A DNA stretch of 8,607 nucleotides from Proteiniphilum sp. UBA4084 (GCA_002383605.1 DFYK01000052.1:11172-19778); one strand, 5' to 3'; shown: positions 1 to 7,641, counted from the first letter of the stretch. Made by a program: numbers and translations. The notes: generated by a model not told the origin, from the letters alone.

Positions 1-99
1 ATTCATTTTCCATTATCCGGATAAAGAGAGAAAACAACCCCCTCGACTGATGCCAATAATCCGTTGTTTGAAAATACAAATCACACTACATACCACAAA

Positions 100-2505
100 A
101 TGAACAAACAAAGATACATCCTTCTGCTCCTCCTTATCTGGGCTACACTTGCTCAGGGGCAAACTACTCCACAGGTTAGCTACTTCGCGCTGCAGGATGT
201 AAAGCTCCTGGACAGTCCGTTCAAACATGCACAGGACTTGAATAAAAAGTATCTGCTGGAACTGGATGCCGACCGGCTTCTGGCTCCTTTTCTGAGGGAG
301 GCTGGATTGGCATCGAAGGCAACAAGCTACACCAACTGGGAAAATAGCGGACTCGATGGACACATCGGAGGTCACTATCTCTCGGCCCTCTCCCTGATGT
401 ATGCCTCAACCGGCGATGCAGAGATCAAAAGCAGGCTCAGTTATATGCTTGCTGAATTACAACGGTGTCAGGGTGCCAACGGCAACGGCTATATCGGAGG
501 CGTACCGGGAGGCAAGGCCATCTGGGAAGAGATTGCCTCCGGAAAAATCGACGCCGGCGGTTTCAGCCTCAACGGCAAATGGGTACCACTTTACAACATC
601 CATAAAACCTACGCCGGATTAAGAGACGCATACCTTGTGGCCGGCATGGAAGAGGCAAAAGAGATGTTAGTAAAAATGACCGACTGGGCCATCAGGCTGG
701 TCTCCAACCTCACGGAAGAGCAGATTCAGGATATGCTGCGCAGCGAACATGGCGGGTTGAATGAAACCTTTGCCGACGTAGCAGCCATCACCGGTGACAA
801 GAAATACCTGAAGCTGGCGCATCAGTTCTCCCATCAACTCATACTGAACCCGTTGCTCCGGCAGCAGGACGAGCTGACCGGAAAGCACGCCAACACACAG
901 ATACCCAAAGTCATTGGTTTTAAACGCATTGCAGACCTTGAGAAAAATGAAGCCTGGGATCAAGCAGCCCGCTACTTTTGGGGGACTGTGGTGGAGCACC
1001 GGTCGGTTTCCATGGGAGGAAACAGTGTCTCCGAACATTTCAATCCGGTGAATGATTTCTCCCGGATGATCAGCCACATTGAGGGTCCCGAAACATGCAA
1101 TACCCACAACATGCTACGATTGACCAAAATGCTGTATCAGACATCGAAAGAGAGCCGTTACATTGATTATTACGAACGGGCACTCTACAACCACATTCTC
1201 TCTTCGCAGCATCCCGAAACGGGCGGCCTGGTCTATTTCACTCCGATGCGACCGGGTCATTATCGTGTTTATTCACAGCCCCACAACAGCATGTGGTGCT
1301 GCGTGGGCTCGGGCATCGAGAATCATGGCAAATATGGGGAGCTGATCTACGCCCACACCGCCGACGAATTGTACGTAAACCTGTTTATACCCTCTCACTT
1401 GCAGTGGAGGGATCAACAAACAGAAATCATTCAGGAGAACAACTTCCCCGCAGAATCTGGAACCCGGATCACGGTCAACCCCAGGAAAAGAAAGACATTT
1501 ACTTTGCAACTCCGTTATCCGGAATGGGTAGAAGCGGGAGCCCTTCAAATCAGGGTCAACGGCAAATCTGTACCCACTGTACCCAAAGATGGTTATATTC
1601 CTGTCAGCAGGAGATGGAAGAGCGGCGACAAAGTGGAGGTGGAGCTACCCATGCAGATCAGAACAGAACGACTTCCCGATCATTCCAATTATTACTCCTT
1701 CCTGTATGGCCCAATTGTGCTTGCCGCCCGGACCGGCAGCGAGGATCAGACCGGTCTCTTTGCCGACGACAGCCGGGGTGGACATATCGCCCATGGTAGA
1801 CAAGTTCCACTAAAAAACATACCGCTGGTCGTCGGAAATCCCGATCAACTGGCATCGCTGGTGACACCGGTAACCAGTAAACCACTCACCTTTCACCTCT
1901 CAGGTCTTTATCCCGGAGCATATGAAGCAGGCATGGAGCTGATTCCCTTCTCCACCTTGCATGGCTCACGCTATATCATCTACTGGCCCCAGGCCACCGC
2001 AGAGGAGGCAGAAAAGATCCGGCTAAAGATGAAGCAGGATGAGGAAAAACAACTACAACTCAATACGGCTTCGGTAGACAAGGTGGTCTGCGGCGAGCAG
2101 CAGCCCGAGTCGGATCACTTTATTGCTTCGGAGAAATCAAATGCAGGCGTCTTCGAAGATACCCGATGGCGGGAGGCAGAAGGCTGGTTCAGCTACCAGC
2201 TGAAGAACAATGACCTGAAAGGCAAATATCTTTACGTCGCCCATTTCAACAACGACCGTTCCCGGAACTTCGACATCCTGATCGACGGCGAGCGGGTGAA
2301 GACGTTATCACTTACCGGAAGCAAAGGGATGGAACCGGAAGTGCTGATCCTGCCGGTTTCGGAAGAATCTGTCAAAAAGAGAACCATCACCGTGCAGTTT
2401 TCTGCTATGCCGGGGAGTCGTACAGCAAAGATCATTGAAGTAAGGCTTCTCTCTCAATTTGTGGAAGTACCCGGAGCACGATCAGGCACGATCCCGGCAG
2501 ACTAG
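100..2505 (+). CDS. Secreted GH127/GH146-type beta-L-arabinofuranosidase (DUF1680)
   Basis: This enzyme is predicted to release terminal beta-L-arabinofuranose from plant glycans or glycoproteins in the periplasm or outside the cell. The 801-residue protein starts with a signal peptide (residues 1-20; cleavage likely after AQG). The (alpha/alpha)6-barrel catalytic domain fills roughly residues 30-500. The residues known from the family member HypBA1 (Glu322 acid/base; Glu338, Cys340, Cys417 and Cys418 around zinc, with Cys417 the nucleophile) have clear counterparts: E312 in SEHF, E331 and C333 in PETC, and C400-C401 in MWCCVGSG. Two C-terminal beta-domains follow, the last starting near residue 675 and resembling the DUF4986/DUF6805 regions of Bacteroides homologues. 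That length and layout fit GH146 (BT0349-like) better than the shorter GH127 enzymes, but I cannot settle the family. The ATG at 100 is chosen over an in-frame TTG at 64 because it puts the signal peptide at the N-terminus. No Shine-Dalgarno is visible. It probably forms an operon with the GH51 gene 56 bases downstream. Confidence 0.93.
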   Translation: MNKQRYILLLLLIWATLAQGQTTPQVSYFALQDVKLLDSPFKHAQDLNKKYLLELDADRLLAPFLREAGLASKATSYTNWENSGLDGHIGGHYLSALSLMYASTGDAEIKSRLSYMLAELQRCQGANGNGYIGGVPGGKAIWEEIASGKIDAGGFSLNGKWVPLYNIHKTYAGLRDAYLVAGMEEAKEMLVKMTDWAIRLVSNLTEEQIQDMLRSEHGGLNETFADVAAITGDKKYLKLAHQFSHQLILNPLLRQQDELTGKHANTQIPKVIGFKRIADLEKNEAWDQAARYFWGTVVEHRSVSMGGNSVSEHFNPVNDFSRMISHIEGPETCNTHNMLRLTKMLYQTSKESRYIDYYERALYNHILSSQHPETGGLVYFTPMRPGHYRVYSQPHNSMWCCVGSGIENHGKYGELIYAHTADELYVNLFIPSHLQWRDQQTEIIQENNFPAESGTRITVNPRKRKTFTLQLRYPEWVEAGALQIRVNGKSVPTVPKDGYIPVSRRWKSGDKVEVELPMQIRTERLPDHSNYYSFLYGPIVLAARTGSEDQTGLFADDSRGGHIAHGRQVPLKNIPLVVGNPDQLASLVTPVTSKPLTFHLSGLYPGAYEAGMELIPFSTLHGSRYIIYWPQATAEEAEKIRLKMKQDEEKQLQLNTASVDKVVCGEQQPESDHFIASEKSNAGVFEDTRWREAEGWFSYQLKNNDLKGKYLYVAHFNNDRSRNFDILIDGERVKTLSLTGSKGMEPEVLILPVSEESVKKRTITVQFSAMPGSRTAKIIEVRLLSQFVEVPGARSGTIPAD

Positions 2506-2561
2506 CAGCCATAATCTCAGATTGATATGAACGTACAACACCTTTAAATAAACCCGATAAA

Positions 2562-4526
2562 ATGAAGAAGACTTTATTAATTATGGTCGCGATATGCCTC
2601 GTGGGAAGTATATCCGCACAGCAACAAAACATGGATCTTGTTGTCAATATAAAAAAACAGGGTGCACCCATTCAATCCACCATGTACGGACTCTTTTTTG
2701 AGGACATCAATTTTGGTGCAGATGGCGGTCTCTATGCCGAGCTGATTAAGAACCGTTCTTTCGAGTTTCCCCAGTCGCTGATGGGATGGAACAGTTTCGG
2801 CAAGGTAGAGGTACGCAACGACGGCGCTCCCTTTGAGCGCAATCCGCACTACGTGCGCCTGAGTTCTTCAGGACACGCCCACAAACATACCGGCCTCGAG
2901 AACGGGGGATTCCGGGGCATCGGCCTGAAGAAAGATGGCACCTATCGTTTTTCTGTATGGGCGCGCACCGCAGCGAACAACGCTCCACAGAAGATCAGGG
3001 TTGAGCTGGTGGATGCCGGGAACAATCCCATAGAACGGAAAGAGGTGGAGATCACCTCCGGCGAATGGGAAAAATATGAAGTGATACTCACCGTACCCAA
3101 AGAAGAGCCCAAAGCCATACTCCGCATCTTCCTCACTTCGGAAGGTCCATTGGATCTGGAGCATATCTCACTTTTTCCGACAGACACCTGGAAAGGCCGC
3201 GAAAACGGACTGCGCAAGGATCTGGCAGGGGCACTTGATGAGTTAAATCCCGGACTTTTCCGTTTCCCGGGTGGATGTATTATTGAGGGAACTGATCTGG
3301 AGACACGCTACGACTGGAAAAAGTCGGTGGGCCCGGTAGAAAACCGTCCCTTGAACGAAAACCGCTGGCATTACACCTTTGCCCATCGTCTCTACCCCGA
3401 TTATTTTCAGACCTACGGCATGGGCTTCTATGAACTCTTTCTCCTCTCAGAGGATATGGGAGCAGAACCGCTGCCTGTTGTCAACGTGGGACTGGCCTGC
3501 CAGTATCAGAACGAGGGTGAACATTGTCATGTCCCCGTGGGTGAACTGGGCGACTATATCCAGGATGCACTCGATCTGATTGAATTTGCCAATGGAGCCA
3601 TCTCCACCCCATGGGGAAAAGTAAGAGCTGAGATGGGTCATCCCGAGCCGTTTAACATGAAGTTTATCGGCATCGGCAACGAACAGTGGGGGCCTGAATA
3701 CCCCGCACGTCTGGAAAAATTTATCGAAGCAATCCGGGCAAAGTATCCGGAAATAAAAATCATCGGCAGCTCAGGCCCCCAGGCAGAGGGTAAAGACTTT
3801 GAATATTTATGGCCGGAGATGAAGAGACTAAAGGTGGATCTGGTGGATGAACACTACTACCGCCCACCCCAGTGGTTTCTGGACAATGCGGCGCGATATG
3901 ACTCTTACGACCGCAAAGGCCCCAAGGTTTTTGCCGGTGAGTATGCCAGCCATCACAAAAACAGGAAAAACAACTTCGAGTCGGCCCTCACCGAAGCATC
4001 CTTTATGACCGGGCTGGAACGCAATGCCGATGTGGTACACATGGCCACCTATGCTCCCCTGCTGGCCCATGTGGATGCCTGGCAATGGCGTCCCGACCTG
4101 ATCTGGTTCGACAACCTGCGGATGGTGCGTACACCCAATTACTATGTGCAAAAACTATACGGCCACCATGCCGGAACAAACGTGCTGCCCCTCACCTGGA
4201 ACCAGGCACCCCTTACGGGACAAGAGGGATTGTATGGCTCCGCTGTGATCGATACAAAAAAGAAAGAAATCATTGTAAAACTAAGCAACACGTCGCAGGA
4301 GAACCGTCCTATCGTGGTGAGCCTGGAGGGAATGAAAAAGAAAATGCAGCTTCGTCCCGAGGTGGAAACCATTCTTTTGAAAGGAGGCAGAGATGAGGAA
4401 AATACACTCGACACACCCGATGCCATTGTACCGGTATCCTCTTCGGTAACACTGAACGGATCGAAATTATCTGTCGGCGTGACGCCCTACTCCTTTAATC
4501 TCTTTGTAATTGGTTATACCGATTAG
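2562..4526 (+). CDS. Secreted GH51 alpha-L-arabinofuranosidase
   Basis: This enzyme is predicted to remove alpha-L-arabinofuranosyl side groups from arabinan, arabinoxylan or arabinogalactan by a retaining mechanism. The 654-residue protein has a signal peptide (residues 1-19, SISA then QQQ). The N-terminal GH51 signature YGLFFEDIN is at residues 42-50. A carbohydrate-binding-like beta-sandwich occupies about 75-205. The catalytic barrel follows, with RFPGGC at 234-239, the acid/base E374 in GIGNEQWG and the nucleophile E460 in FAGEYASH. A beta-sandwich tail closes the chain from about residue 500. The length is typical of the Bacteroidetes enzymes that carry the extra N-terminal module. The gene follows the beta-L-arabinofuranosidase on the same strand with no hairpin between them, so co-transcription is likely. 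The two enzymes would act on opposite anomers of the same sugar. The stop codon is followed by a hairpin shared with the convergent gene. Confidence 0.95.
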   Translation: MKKTLLIMVAICLVGSISAQQQNMDLVVNIKKQGAPIQSTMYGLFFEDINFGADGGLYAELIKNRSFEFPQSLMGWNSFGKVEVRNDGAPFERNPHYVRLSSSGHAHKHTGLENGGFRGIGLKKDGTYRFSVWARTAANNAPQKIRVELVDAGNNPIERKEVEITSGEWEKYEVILTVPKEEPKAILRIFLTSEGPLDLEHISLFPTDTWKGRENGLRKDLAGALDELNPGLFRFPGGCIIEGTDLETRYDWKKSVGPVENRPLNENRWHYTFAHRLYPDYFQTYGMGFYELFLLSEDMGAEPLPVVNVGLACQYQNEGEHCHVPVGELGDYIQDALDLIEFANGAISTPWGKVRAEMGHPEPFNMKFIGIGNEQWGPEYPARLEKFIEAIRAKYPEIKIIGSSGPQAEGKDFEYLWPEMKRLKVDLVDEHYYRPPQWFLDNAARYDSYDRKGPKVFAGEYASHHKNRKNNFESALTEASFMTGLERNADVVHMATYAPLLAHVDAWQWRPDLIWFDNLRMVRTPNYYVQKLYGHHAGTNVLPLTWNQAPLTGQEGLYGSAVIDTKKKEIIVKLSNTSQENRPIVVSLEGMKKKMQLRPEVETILLKGGRDEENTLDTPDAIVPVSSSVTLNGSKLSVGVTPYSFNLFVIGYTD

Positions 4527-4589
4527 GGCGGACATCGGTGATTGCAGCCAGACTACTACCGGGTAGCAACCATCGTAGGACATCAAACA

Positions 4590-4627
4590 AAAGGGTTCAG
4601 CATCTATGCCGAACCCTTTCTTTTTTC
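4590..4627. terminator. Bidirectional hairpin terminator between convergent genes
   Basis: A 12-base-pair arm pair (4590-4601 with 4608-4619) closes a 6-base loop. On the plus side it is followed by a T-rich run (4617-4626), and on the minus side by TTTTGTTTG. The one imperfect position is an A-C mismatch in a plus-strand transcript but a G-U wobble in a minus-strand transcript. The hairpin is therefore best formed by the guanylyltransferase mRNA, while still able to stop the GH51 transcript. Confidence 0.8.
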
Positions 4628-4644
4628 TGACTCCTCTCTTTACT

Positions 4645-5727
4645 TCAGACATACTCATCTCCGTATCGGAATTTTACGTCCGTCACGAAGTGCTTGATGC
4701 GTTGTTCCTCACTTTTTTTGCATATCAACAACACATTGTCCGATTCGGCCACAATGTAATCCTCAAGTCCCTGCAATACGACCAGTTTATCGTCGCTCAT
4801 CGCCACAATGTTGTCGGTACTTTCAATATACAATGTTTTACAATTCAACTGTGCATTGTTGTCGCTGTCTTTTTTTGACACGTCGTGAAGAGCCCCCCAG
4901 GTGCCCAGGTCACTCCAGCCGAAATTGGAAATGTTTACATATACGTTGTCTGCCTTTTCCAATATTCCATAATCGATGGATATATTCGGGCAGAAGGGGA
5001 AGCTGGCATCAATAAACTCCTTCTCGGATGGTGTATTAAAAAGTTCTTTTCCTTCATTAAACTTCTGCACAATGTCGGGAAGATATTTCCTGAAAGCATC
5101 GATGATGCTGTTCACATTCCAGAGGAAGATGCCTGAGTTCCACACAAATTCACCACTGTTCACAAATGTCCTTGCCAGGTCGAGATTGGGTTTCTCGGTA
5201 AAAGCCTTCACTTTCTGAATACCAACCATATCCTTTTCATCCACCTGGATATAGCCGTAACCGGTTTCGGGGCGACTGGGTTTAATTCCCAGCGTAAGCA
5301 GCACCGGATTTTGACCAACGAATTCCAACCCTTTTTTCATGTCGTTCTCAAACTGCTCTTCATTCATGATCAGGTGATCGGAAGGTGCTACAATGATGTT
5401 GGCAACGGGATTCACAGCCCTGATCCTGAAAGAGGCATAGGCTATCGCCGGAGCTGTATTGCGCCTGATCGGCTCCAGCAGAAGCTGATTGTCTTCAATC
5501 TCCGGCAATTGCTTTTTAATTGTTTCTGCGTACGCATCGTTGGTTACGAGGTAGATATTTTCTACGGGAACTATCTTTTTAAAACGGTCGAAGGTACTTT
5601 GCAGCAGTGATCGTCCGGTACCGAAAAAATCGAGGAACTGCTTGGGTTTGTCTTCTTTACTGAATGGCCAGAAGCGGCTTCCCACGCCGCCACACATAAT
5701 TACACAATAATTATCACTGTTTCTCAT
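4645..5727 (-). CDS. manC: Mannose-1-phosphate guanylyltransferase (GDP-mannose pyrophosphorylase)
   Basis: This cytoplasmic enzyme makes GDP-mannose from mannose-1-phosphate and GTP, feeding mannose and GDP-fucose into capsule, O-antigen or glycoprotein glycans. The 360-residue protein has the nucleotidyltransferase signature at its N-terminus (CGGVGSRFWPFS, residues 12-23, then KPKQF at 27-31). EPIRRNTAPAIA is at 85-96, PSDH at 115-118, PETGYGYI at 153-160, FTEKP at 176-180 and NSGIFLWN soon after. It is the short form with no C-terminal phosphomannose isomerase cupin domain, as is usual in Bacteroidetes. The ATG at 5727 is preferred to an in-frame TTG 60 bases upstream, because the signature then sits at the usual distance from the start. 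No convincing promoter was found upstream. It converges on the GH51 gene and shares its terminator; there is no functional link between the two. Confidence 0.93.
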   Translation of the reverse strand: MRNSDNYCVIMCGGVGSRFWPFSKEDKPKQFLDFFGTGRSLLQSTFDRFKKIVPVENIYLVTNDAYAETIKKQLPEIEDNQLLLEPIRRNTAPAIAYASFRIRAVNPVANIIVAPSDHLIMNEEQFENDMKKGLEFVGQNPVLLTLGIKPSRPETGYGYIQVDEKDMVGIQKVKAFTEKPNLDLARTFVNSGEFVWNSGIFLWNVNSIIDAFRKYLPDIVQKFNEGKELFNTPSEKEFIDASFPFCPNISIDYGILEKADNVYVNISNFGWSDLGTWGALHDVSKKDSDNNAQLNCKTLYIESTDNIVAMSDDKLVVLQGLEDYIVAESDNVLLICKKSEEQRIKHFVTDVKFRYGDEYV

Positions 5728-5920
5728 TCCTAAGATTATAAATTGAATAACATGAAAATTCCATCGGGTGCTGATTGATCGTTCCAAGTGAGACTTGTAT
5801 CATAAATAACACTTCATCCTTACATTTTGTTTTCAGCCCCGTTTTTGTACCCTTAAAGATACGAACAAAAAAGTATTCGCACGGAAAAGCCTGGTTAAAA
5901 TGCATAAAAATAAAGATAAC

Positions 5921-5953
5921 TTTTCCATAATCCCGAAAATATATGTACTTTTG
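5921..5953 (+). promoter_or_regulatory. Bacteroidetes-type promoter of tRNA-Leu
   Basis: TACTTTTG at 5946-5953 matches the TAnnTTTG -7 box of the Bacteroidetes primary sigma factor. TTTT at 5921-5924 stands 21 bases upstream in the place of the TTTG -33 box. Transcription would begin near 5960, just ahead of the mature tRNA. Confidence 0.6.
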
Positions 5954-5973
5954 CACTCACTTTTCTACAAGAT

Positions 5974-6057
5974 GCCCAGATGGCGGAATTGGTAGACGCG
6001 CTGGTCTCAAACACCAGTGGATTCACTTCCATGCCGGTTCGATCCCGGCTCTGGGTA
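5974..6057 (+). tRNA. tRNA-Leu (anticodon CAA)
   Basis: All arms fold. The acceptor stem is GCCCAGA with TCTGGGT (6050-6056), including a G-U at the end pair. The anticodon stem CTGGT/ACCAG encloses a loop with CAA at 6008-6010, which reads UUG codons. The long class II variable arm TGGA/TCCA (6018-6031) and the T arm GCCGG-TTCGATC-CCGGC (6033-6049) are typical of leucine. The discriminator is A6057 and the CCA end is not encoded. The gene has its own promoter and a strong terminator 10 bases downstream. Confidence 0.97.
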
Positions 6058-6066
6058 CTTAAAAAG

Positions 6067-6105
6067 TAAAACCCTAATTGATTTTCAATCAGTTAGGGTT
6101 TTTTT
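6067..6105 (+). terminator. Intrinsic terminator of tRNA-Leu
   Basis: The inverted repeat AAAACCCTAATTGATT / AATCAGTTAGGGTTTT closes a 3-base loop and runs into a T tract. Its one non-Watson-Crick pair is a U-G wobble in the plus-strand transcript, which fits termination of the tRNA transcript. Confidence 0.85.
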
Positions 6106-6117
6106 GTTTGTACTTTT

Positions 6118-6134
6118 GTCAACGGAATGTCAAC
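6118..6134. repeat. GTCAAC direct repeat beside tRNA-Leu
   Basis: GTCAAC occurs at 6118-6123 and again at 6129-6134, an 11-base period that would put both copies on one face of the helix. A 10-base copy of the tRNA promoter box (TGTACTTTTG) precedes the first repeat at 6109-6118. The position just past the 3' end of a tRNA suggests remains of an integrase operator or attachment region. No integrase gene is present in the window. Confidence 0.4.
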
Positions 6135-6150
6135 ATAAATTTCTGTATAT

Positions 6151-6178
6151 AAAAAAAGCCGACCATTTGGCCGGCTTT
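6151..6178 (-). terminator. Intrinsic terminator of the DUF6266 gene
   Basis: A 10-base-pair hairpin (6155-6164 with 6169-6178, loop ATTT) ends in seven T on the minus strand (A run 6151-6157 on the plus strand). The imperfect pair is a G-U wobble only in the minus-strand transcript. It lies 27 bases past the DUF6266 stop codon. Confidence 0.82.
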
Positions 6179-6204
6179 GAATCTAATTTGTGTTGCTAAC
6201 TGCA

Positions 6205-6846
6205 TTATGCTGTTACAACATTTACAGAACCTAAATAGGTGCTGTTGGCGACATCTTTTCCATCTTCGGTGATAAAGGCAAGGTAAACTTGTACTGAATC
6301 TCCAATCCATTCGGCAGGTAAATCTGCTACTTGTGTTTTAGCTGAACGAACTGCGCCAGCAGTTTCGTAAACAGCATCACTTTTAGCAGGATTTAAAACT
6401 ACAAACATAGATTTATCTGTTGCTTTGGCTGTTCCACTTCCAGAGTTATCATCCCATGTAAGGGTAATTTCTCCACTGTCATAAGTGAATGCTCCATTAG
6501 TAACCGGTGTCAAAGTACCTGCTGATACTTGTGCTTTTGAATAGTCCACAGCAGTAGTGTCATTTTCACCTGTGATTGCGTTAGTAAGTACTTGTGACAT
6601 TGCAGCGTTAAACGCTGTTTGTTTAGCTGTGTACAGCTTGTAACCTACACGCAAAAATGGAGTGATAGGTTGTAAGAAAGACAACGCAGTAGTAAATTTA
6701 GTACGTTGTTTTACTTGTTTTTCTGAGTTTGGGTTCGTTGGTTTGGTAAGGACTCTCATATAATTGATTCCTTTCCAATTTCCACCAACTACGTTCCCAA
6801 TTTTTCCAGAGAATCCGCCAAGGATTCCTTGATTGATAATTGCCAT
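6205..6846 (-). CDS. DUF6266 family protein of unknown function
   Basis: This 213-residue protein matches what I recall of DUF6266, a Bacteroidetes family of about this length with no known role. The conserved N-terminal half is recognisable: MAIINQGILGGFSGKIGNVV at residues 1-20, then a W-K-G-x-N-Y-M-R segment. Next comes a basic helix-like stretch with repeated K and Q, and a second helical stretch with YTAKQTAFNAAMSQ. The C-terminal half (about residues 110-213) is rich in alternating T, V and aromatic residues and ends in a YLGSVNV strand, suggesting a beta-sandwich. No signal peptide or membrane segment is seen. The gene stands alone with its own promoter-like box and terminator, and its composition is more AT-rich than the glycosidase genes. 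Its place next to a tRNA and a hairpin-rich non-coding region suggests accessory DNA. The family call is from memory. Confidence 0.82.
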   Translation of the reverse strand: MAIINQGILGGFSGKIGNVVGGNWKGINYMRVLTKPTNPNSEKQVKQRTKFTTALSFLQPITPFLRVGYKLYTAKQTAFNAAMSQVLTNAITGENDTTAVDYSKAQVSAGTLTPVTNGAFTYDSGEITLTWDDNSGSGTAKATDKSMFVVLNPAKSDAVYETAGAVRSAKTQVADLPAEWIGDSVQVYLAFITEDGKDVANSTYLGSVNVVTA

Positions 6847-6947
6847 AGTAAAAAGGTTTTTGGGGTTTGTTGAAAAATGAAATTATTTGGACTGATACGG
6901 AGTATATACGAAGGAAAAAATATTTATATATCTCTCATTATCAAGTG

Positions 6948-6955
6948 CAAAGATA
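6948..6955 (-). promoter_or_regulatory. -7 box of the DUF6266 promoter
   Basis: Read on the minus strand this is TATCTTTG, an exact TAnnTTTG box about 100 bases before the DUF6266 start codon. The upstream box is weak: TTTG occurs 15 bases away (6971-6974), closer than usual, and another TTTTG lies 24 bases away. The implied leader is about 95 bases. Confidence 0.5.
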
Positions 6956-7149
6956 AAAAATAGTTTTCAACAAAAATAGCAAAATGCAGAATATCAACAC
7001 ATTACATATTAATCATTCATTTGAGCGATTTACTGTAATTTGTATTAGAGGTATTTTGGAAATTTATTAATTAAACCATCATTAGAGCTGCTAAATATCG
7101 CATAAAAACACTAAAGGAAAAAGAAAATGTAAACCACCTCTTACTGCAA
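6956..7149. other. AT-rich intergenic stretch without recognisable features
   Basis: This AT-rich segment has stop codons in all frames and no convincing promoter, hairpin or small gene. It separates the divergent DUF6266 promoter from the hairpin-rich region to the right. Confidence 0.6.
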
Positions 7150-7181
7150 GAAAAAGCGAAGTGAAACGGAGCGTTAAGGCT

Positions 7182-7258
7182 GTCAAGGTTTTTTGTCAGA
7201 ATACTACCCGAAGCGTAGCGAGGTGTGGAGATTGTGACAAAAACCCGAAGGGCTTGAC
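7182..7258 (+). repeat. Hairpin unit A, with 34-base conserved core
   Basis: GTCAAG (7182-7187) pairs with CTTGAC (7253-7258). An inner arm, GTTTTTTGTCA (7188-7198), pairs with TGACAAAAAC (7235-7244), leaving one T unpaired. Eight bases, CCGAAGGG (7245-7252), bulge on the 3' side between the two stems. The core at 7200-7233 is 28/34 identical to that of unit B at 8111-8144. The following sequence, with GCTTG, TTTAC and then TTTGTGAACA (7288-7297), is also shared with unit B. Confidence 0.75.
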
Positions 7259-7259
7259 C

Positions 7260-7291
7260 TTTACTGACTTATTTTATTGCTGTTATCTTTG
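7260..7291 (+). promoter_or_regulatory. Bacteroidetes-type promoter reading into the non-coding region
   Basis: TATCTTTG at 7284-7291 is an exact TAnnTTTG -7 box, and TTTA at 7260-7263 stands 20 bases upstream in the -33 position. The predicted start near 7299 lies upstream of most of the hairpins and of no protein gene on this strand. Confidence 0.5.
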
Positions 7292-7297
7292 TGAACA

Positions 7298-7321
7298 TTT
7301 TTTTGTCGTACTATCTGACAA
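7298..7321 (+). repeat. Small hairpin resembling a collapsed copy of unit A
   Basis: TTTTTTTGTC, a short loop containing TACTA, then TGACAA repeats the order seen in unit A (TTTTTTGTCA, AATACTA, TGACAA) but lacks the rest of the core. TTGTC (7303-7307) pairs with GACAA (7317-7321). Confidence 0.4.
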
Positions 7322-7391
7322 CTATATTTTCGTTTATATTTTAATTCTATATTTAAAAGTATAAGCGTGGATTTTCGTTTAAAGGTAAAAC

Positions 7392-7420
7392 AGCCTTGAG
7401 CTAGCGTGGATAGCAAGGCT
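7392..7420 (+). repeat. Seven-base-pair hairpin with GCGTGGA loop
   Basis: AGCCTTG (7392-7398) pairs with CAAGGCT (7414-7420), with CTA/TAG continuing inside. The loop lies within AGCGTGGAT (7403-7411), which is an exact repeat of 7364-7372, 39 bases upstream. Confidence 0.6.
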
Positions 7421-7457
7421 TAAATGCGAGTGAAGAGAAACGGAACGAAGTATGAAG

Positions 7458-7510
7458 CCTGTGCGTTGTGTGCGAGCCGCTGCGAGTGGAGCGAGTGCCC
7501 CGGACACAGG
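7458..7510 (+). repeat. Hairpin enclosing a GCGAG-rich loop
   Basis: CCTGTG (7458-7463) pairs with CACAGG (7505-7510). The enclosed sequence carries GCGAG three times (7472, 7482 and 7491). It is followed at once by a GAAGCGCGGAGCGCGGTGGA motif related to the cores of units A and B. Confidence 0.45.
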
Positions 7511-7534
7511 AAGCGCGGAGCGCGGTGGACGGGT

Positions 7535-7546
7535 GCTGCCGGCAGC
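7535..7546. repeat. Perfect 12-base palindrome GCTGCCGGCAGC
   Basis: This exact palindrome could be a dimeric protein site or part of a larger fold. It is the longest gapless palindrome I saw in the window. Confidence 0.6.
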
Positions 7547-7641
7547 TGGTTTGGCGCATTTTTTTGCCCGAACGGTGCGTTGGAAAAAGCAAGGGCTGGA
7601 AGTAATGAACGAATGGAGAGGAAAGAAGTGAATGAACTGAA

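Noticed and set aside
64..99. Earlier TTG start for the beta-L-arabinofuranosidase
   Set aside because: It would add 12 polar residues before the signal peptide; the ATG at 100 gives a normal one.
5728..5787. Upstream TTG start for the guanylyltransferase
   Set aside because: The extra 20 residues are not part of the conserved fold, and the ATG at 5727 sits at the usual distance from the GGVGSR signature.
5714..5956. 80-codon minus-strand frame upstream of the guanylyltransferase
   Set aside because: It overlaps the guanylyltransferase start out of frame, its translation is AT-driven (F, I, K, Y), and it runs over the tRNA promoter.
7161..7364. 67-codon plus-strand frame from a GTG
   Set aside because: It spans hairpin unit A and the promoter, has a biased Cys/Tyr-rich translation, and has no support as a gene.
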